DNA of 64,000 nucleotides from Calditrichota bacterium (GTDB taxonomy: Bacteria > Calditrichota > Calditrichia > Calditrichales > Calditrichaceae): NCBI GenBank assembly GCA_024278755.1, contig JAJRSO010000063.1:100224-164223 (forward strand), in the 5' to 3' direction. The notes beneath the pieces were generated by a model. That model was not told where the DNA came from. It made no database searches and was given only the letters and a program-made list of their open reading frames with translations. Below are positions 61,738-64,000 of this stretch, piece after piece. Positions within the stretch are counted from its first letter, which is position 1. Every line of letters starts with the position of its first letter. The translations under genes were made by a program, and so were the position numbers.

Positions 61738-62814
61738 ATGGATAGTCTTAACGGAATTTTATTTAAAGACTGGATACGACTATTAAAAACCAACCATTTT
61801 AATATTTCTGGTAATGCACTTAGTAAGCTATTTGGGCTTACATATTTAAGCCTTTTTAATAGTTTGGCATACAGAAGAGAGAGGCAATATCACGCCGAAA
61901 TATTAAAAACGAAATTGATCCGTGACCCGATATTTGTTTTAGGACACTGGAGAAGCGGAACCACTTTTCTGCATAAACTTCTTTGTCAAAACCAACAGTT
62001 CGGATACGCTAACGTTTTCGAAATCCGCAATCCACATACATTTATTACCCGACAGAATTTGTTTGAATTGCGCCAAAAACAATTTAAACCGGAATCCCGT
62101 CCTACAGACAATGTAATGGTTAGTTTTAACAGCCCCGCCGAAGAGGAATTCGGAGTTGCCATCATCAGTAAAATGAGCCCGCTTTTCGGTTGGGTTTTTC
62201 CTAAAAACGAAAACTATTACGAAACGTTTTCTACCTTTTTAAAAGCCACTGAAGAACAGCGCGAACAGTGGAAAGAAAGTTTTCATTTTTTTATGCAAAA
62301 ACTAACCTTCCTGCATAAAAAACCTTTATTGCTTAAATCTCCCCTCAATACGGGACGTATTAAGATACTTTTAGAGCTTTATCCAAATGCAAAATTTATC
62401 CATATACACCGCAATCCATATACTGTTTTTCAGTCTACTTTAAGAATGTACGAAATTGCCGCAACTCGTTCGGCTTTTCAGAAAAGAGATTTTAGTAAAC
62501 TAACAGATCTTATTTTACAGCGTTACACCGAAATGTATGATGCTTTCTTTTCCGGGAAAAAAGCGATTCCGGCAGAAAATTATTTTGATATTGCTTTTGA
62601 AAACCTGGAGCAGGATCCTGCTTCCACCCTAAACCAGATTTATACGACGCTTCGGTTTCCCGGGTATTCCGAAATCGTACAACAAACTACGGCTTATATT
62701 GAAACATTAAAAAATTACAAAAAAAATAAACACGCTAGTTTGGAAAATCAGCTCAAAGAACGCATCTTCAGGGAATGGAAACGAAGTTTTACAGAATGGG
62801 GCTATTCCAAATAA
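61738..62814 (+). CDS. Stand-alone sulfotransferase 2 (Sulfotransfer_3-like)
   Basis: 358 residues, colinear paralogue of the preceding gene (shared RPTDNVMVSF/RPMDNMVVSY, SPLFGW/SPLMGW, LLLKSP, NAKFIHI/DAKFIHI and the C-terminal YKKN). Seen: PAPS loop GHWRSGTT (69-76) and HRNPY at 224-228, where sulfotransferase 1 has RRNPY. It has a good Shine-Dalgarno, AAAGGAAAG, in the 33-bp gap. The pair is a tandem duplication that has diverged well beyond recent copying, so the two may have different acceptors. It is the last gene of the obvious biosynthetic operon; a 107-bp gap follows. Confidence 0.88.
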   Translation: MDSLNGILFKDWIRLLKTNHFNISGNALSKLFGLTYLSLFNSLAYRRERQYHAEILKTKLIRDPIFVLGHWRSGTTFLHKLLCQNQQFGYANVFEIRNPHTFITRQNLFELRQKQFKPESRPTDNVMVSFNSPAEEEFGVAIISKMSPLFGWVFPKNENYYETFSTFLKATEEQREQWKESFHFFMQKLTFLHKKPLLLKSPLNTGRIKILLELYPNAKFIHIHRNPYTVFQSTLRMYEIAATRSAFQKRDFSKLTDLILQRYTEMYDAFFSGKKAIPAENYFDIAFENLEQDPASTLNQIYTTLRFPGYSEIVQQTTAYIETLKNYKKNKHASLENQLKERIFREWKRSFTEWGYSK

Positions 62815-62883
62815 CATTCCCCTAATTTTTGATTTTATCAATTGCCGGTAAATAAAACTTTTCCGGTTTTAAAAATTTTATTA

Positions 62884-62906
62884 TTTTAGATTTTAAAAGT
62901 CTAAAA
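62884..62906 (+). other. AT-rich inverted repeat before the lipoprotein gene
   Basis: TTTTAGA (62884-62890) and TCTAAAA (62900-62906) form a perfect 7-bp inverted repeat around 9 bases, ending 15 bases before the ATG at 62922. It could be a protein-binding site or 5' leader hairpin; in such AT-rich DNA it could also be chance. Confidence 0.3.
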
Positions 62907-62921
62907 CAGAATTTACTGCCA

Positions 62922-63878
62922 ATGAATAAAATCTTTCGCATTTCACTACTCTCGCTTCTATTTTTTTGGGCCTGTGACGCCCCGCGGGAAAATCCTTTTG
63001 ACCCCAATGGGGTTAACAGCGTCGTTACCACTGTTCAGGTTTTGCATCTACTCCCCTCTTCCGAAGCTATTGGCGGAATAGAAATCTACATCCCTGAGAT
63101 TAATCAGTTAAAACTAAGTGACCAGACGGGCGCCGCTGTTTTTACACATCCTAAACTTGATTCGCTTACCATTATCTGTCGGGGAGAGTCTTTTTTTGCA
63201 GACACTTCCGTTTTTAAAAGTCTTTCTAAAAGCAATGCTGTTAAAATCCGTTTAAATACAAAACCGCAGTTAAGCGAAATCCGGTTTATTTCGTTTTATG
63301 AGATTATTGAGAATCAGGAAAATCTCACTTCTCTTTCCATTTATACTAAAATTATAGATCCGGACGGCTTAAACGATATTGCAGCGGTTACCATCCATCA
63401 GCAAGACACTAATTTTTGTGACACATTATTAGTGGAAAATCCCATTGAGCAGAGTTTTATACAAAATTTTTCTTTGTCCCAGGTATCTCCTTCGGTAACC
63501 CCGGGAGAACTGTCGGAACTGAATTTCGAAATTACCGTTCAAAATTCAGGTGCGAAGCGGATCCGCTTTGAACCTGTTCGGATTGTTCGGATAATTGAAG
63601 AAAACCCGATTATACTTTCGCCGGAAGATGGAAGCGTTCAATCCGATACGGTTTATTTTAGCTGGCAAAAAGTAACTCTCGATTATGATTTTACCTATAC
63701 GATTGTCTTACAGCGGCTGGGAGGAACACCACAAACATTTGAGGCAATTCCATCCTCACAAACCCAGTTAAAAGTTTCCGGATTAGTAGCGGGAAAATAT
63801 TATTTTAGCTTACAAATACAAGACCGGCCGGGAAATATCTGCCAGTCTCCATTTAATAGTTTTACTTACCAGCAATAA
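62922..63878 (+). CDS. Hypothetical lipoprotein
   Basis: 318 residues. Seen: N-terminal signal MNKIFRISLLSLLFFWAC with a likely lipidated Cys18, followed by DAPRENPFDPNG, a start typical of many lipoproteins in Calditrichota-like bacteria. The rest is beta-rich without recognised catalytic motifs; the last ~95 residues (SPEDGSVQSDTVYFSWQ... YTIVLQRLGG) look like a fibronectin-III-like domain of the type found in surface proteins. It is probably anchored in the outer membrane. It is separated from the sulfotransferases by 107 bp, so membership of the NRPS operon is doubtful. The next gene starts one base after its stop, so these two are co-transcribed. Function unknown. Confidence 0.75.
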   Translation: MNKIFRISLLSLLFFWACDAPRENPFDPNGVNSVVTTVQVLHLLPSSEAIGGIEIYIPEINQLKLSDQTGAAVFTHPKLDSLTIICRGESFFADTSVFKSLSKSNAVKIRLNTKPQLSEIRFISFYEIIENQENLTSLSIYTKIIDPDGLNDIAAVTIHQQDTNFCDTLLVENPIEQSFIQNFSLSQVSPSVTPGELSELNFEITVQNSGAKRIRFEPVRIVRIIEENPIILSPEDGSVQSDTVYFSWQKVTLDYDFTYTIVLQRLGGTPQTFEAIPSSQTQLKVSGLVAGKYYFSLQIQDRPGNICQSPFNSFTYQQ

Positions 63879-63879
63879 C

Positions 63880-64000
63880 ATGAATGATCAAAATTTAAAT
63901 TTCTCTGAACTGGGCTCTAAACAGCTCACGAAAATATACCGGCTTACACAGCAGATGACAACATTAGGCGACGAAGAAAATATTCTTTCTATTTTGCTGG
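63880..64000 (+). CDS. Partial gene at the right edge, possible signalling protein
   Basis: An ATG at 63880, one base after the lipoprotein stop, opens a frame that runs off the window (40 codons seen; MNDQNLNFSELGSKQLTK and IYRLTQQMTTLGDEENILSI). The segment resembles the helix before a GAF domain in bacterial signal-transduction proteins (histidine kinases, PP2C-type phosphatases), but too little is present for a firm call. Confidence 0.5.
   Translation, partial: MNDQNLNFSELGSKQLTKIYRLTQQMTTLGDEENILSILL

Noticed and set aside
62815..62921. Intrinsic terminator after the second sulfotransferase
   Set aside because: Only short AT-rich pairings (for example AAAAC with GTTTT, or CCGG with CCGG) are present; no GC stem followed by a T-run as at 37307-37336.
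1..64000. CRISPR arrays, tRNA or rRNA genes, insertion sequences or transposases
   Set aside because: I looked for regularly spaced repeats, tRNA-like cloverleaf ends and transposase-like proteins and saw none.

Overview
This window is almost entirely one non-ribosomal peptide synthetase (NRPS) gene cluster. Every gene I accept lies on the + strand. The host is probably a bacterium of the FCB group outside classical Bacteroidetes, of the Calditrichota / Ignavibacteria / KSB1 type. Two things suggest this. The secreted protein at 35903-37258 ends in a type IX secretion sorting domain with the NYPNPFNPAT motif. The lipoprotein at 62922-63878 begins its mature part with a Cys followed by ENPFDPNG, a style I associate with those phyla. 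This placement is inference.

Layout. 27-35826: five NRPS subunits (1, C-A-PCP; 2 and 3, each C-A-PCP-sulfotransferase-C-A-PCP-E; 4, C-A-PCP-C-A-PCP; 5, C-A-PCP-C-A-PCP-E). 35903-37258: a secreted sorting-domain protein followed by a strong intrinsic terminator at 37307-37336. 37379-57398: subunit 6 (C-A-PCP-C-A-PCP) and the giant subunit 7 (four C-A-PCP modules plus thioesterase). 57462-62814: a tight accessory operon of MFS exporter, MbtH-like protein, type II thioesterase, Sfp-type phosphopantetheinyl transferase and two stand-alone sulfotransferases. 62922-end: a lipoprotein and the start of another gene. No stretch over 300 bases lacks a gene; the longest gap is 120 bases (37259-37378).

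How it works together. Fifteen modules are encoded. By reading the A-domain pocket residues by eye, the recognisable residues are Val/Ile and Gln (subunit 2), Gln (3), Phe (4), Glu (5), Phe (6), then Orn, Asn/Asp-like and Tyr (7). Three further codes resemble basic-residue codes and three I cannot assign. Epimerases at the ends of subunits 2, 3 and 5 imply D-residues. The C domains opening subunits 4 and 6 are of the D-accepting type, but the one opening subunit 3 is not. Subunits 2 and 3 therefore look like paralogous, alternative partners between subunits 1 and 4 rather than consecutive stations. The Sfp-type enzyme primes the carriers, MbtH supports A domains, the type II thioesterase clears mis-primed carriers, the C-terminal thioesterase releases the peptide and the MFS protein probably exports it.

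Most unusual features: (i) sulfotransferase domains built into two NRPS modules, together with two free sulfotransferases in the same cluster, pointing to a sulfated peptide or to sulfation as a chemical step; (ii) three in-frame TAA codons (9425, 41960, 42608) in subunits 2 and 6, where the reading frame and homology continue unbroken on both sides; (iii) subunit ends with apparently matched opposite charges; (iv) the secreted protein and terminator that split the NRPS genes. The cluster also appears to begin before the left edge.
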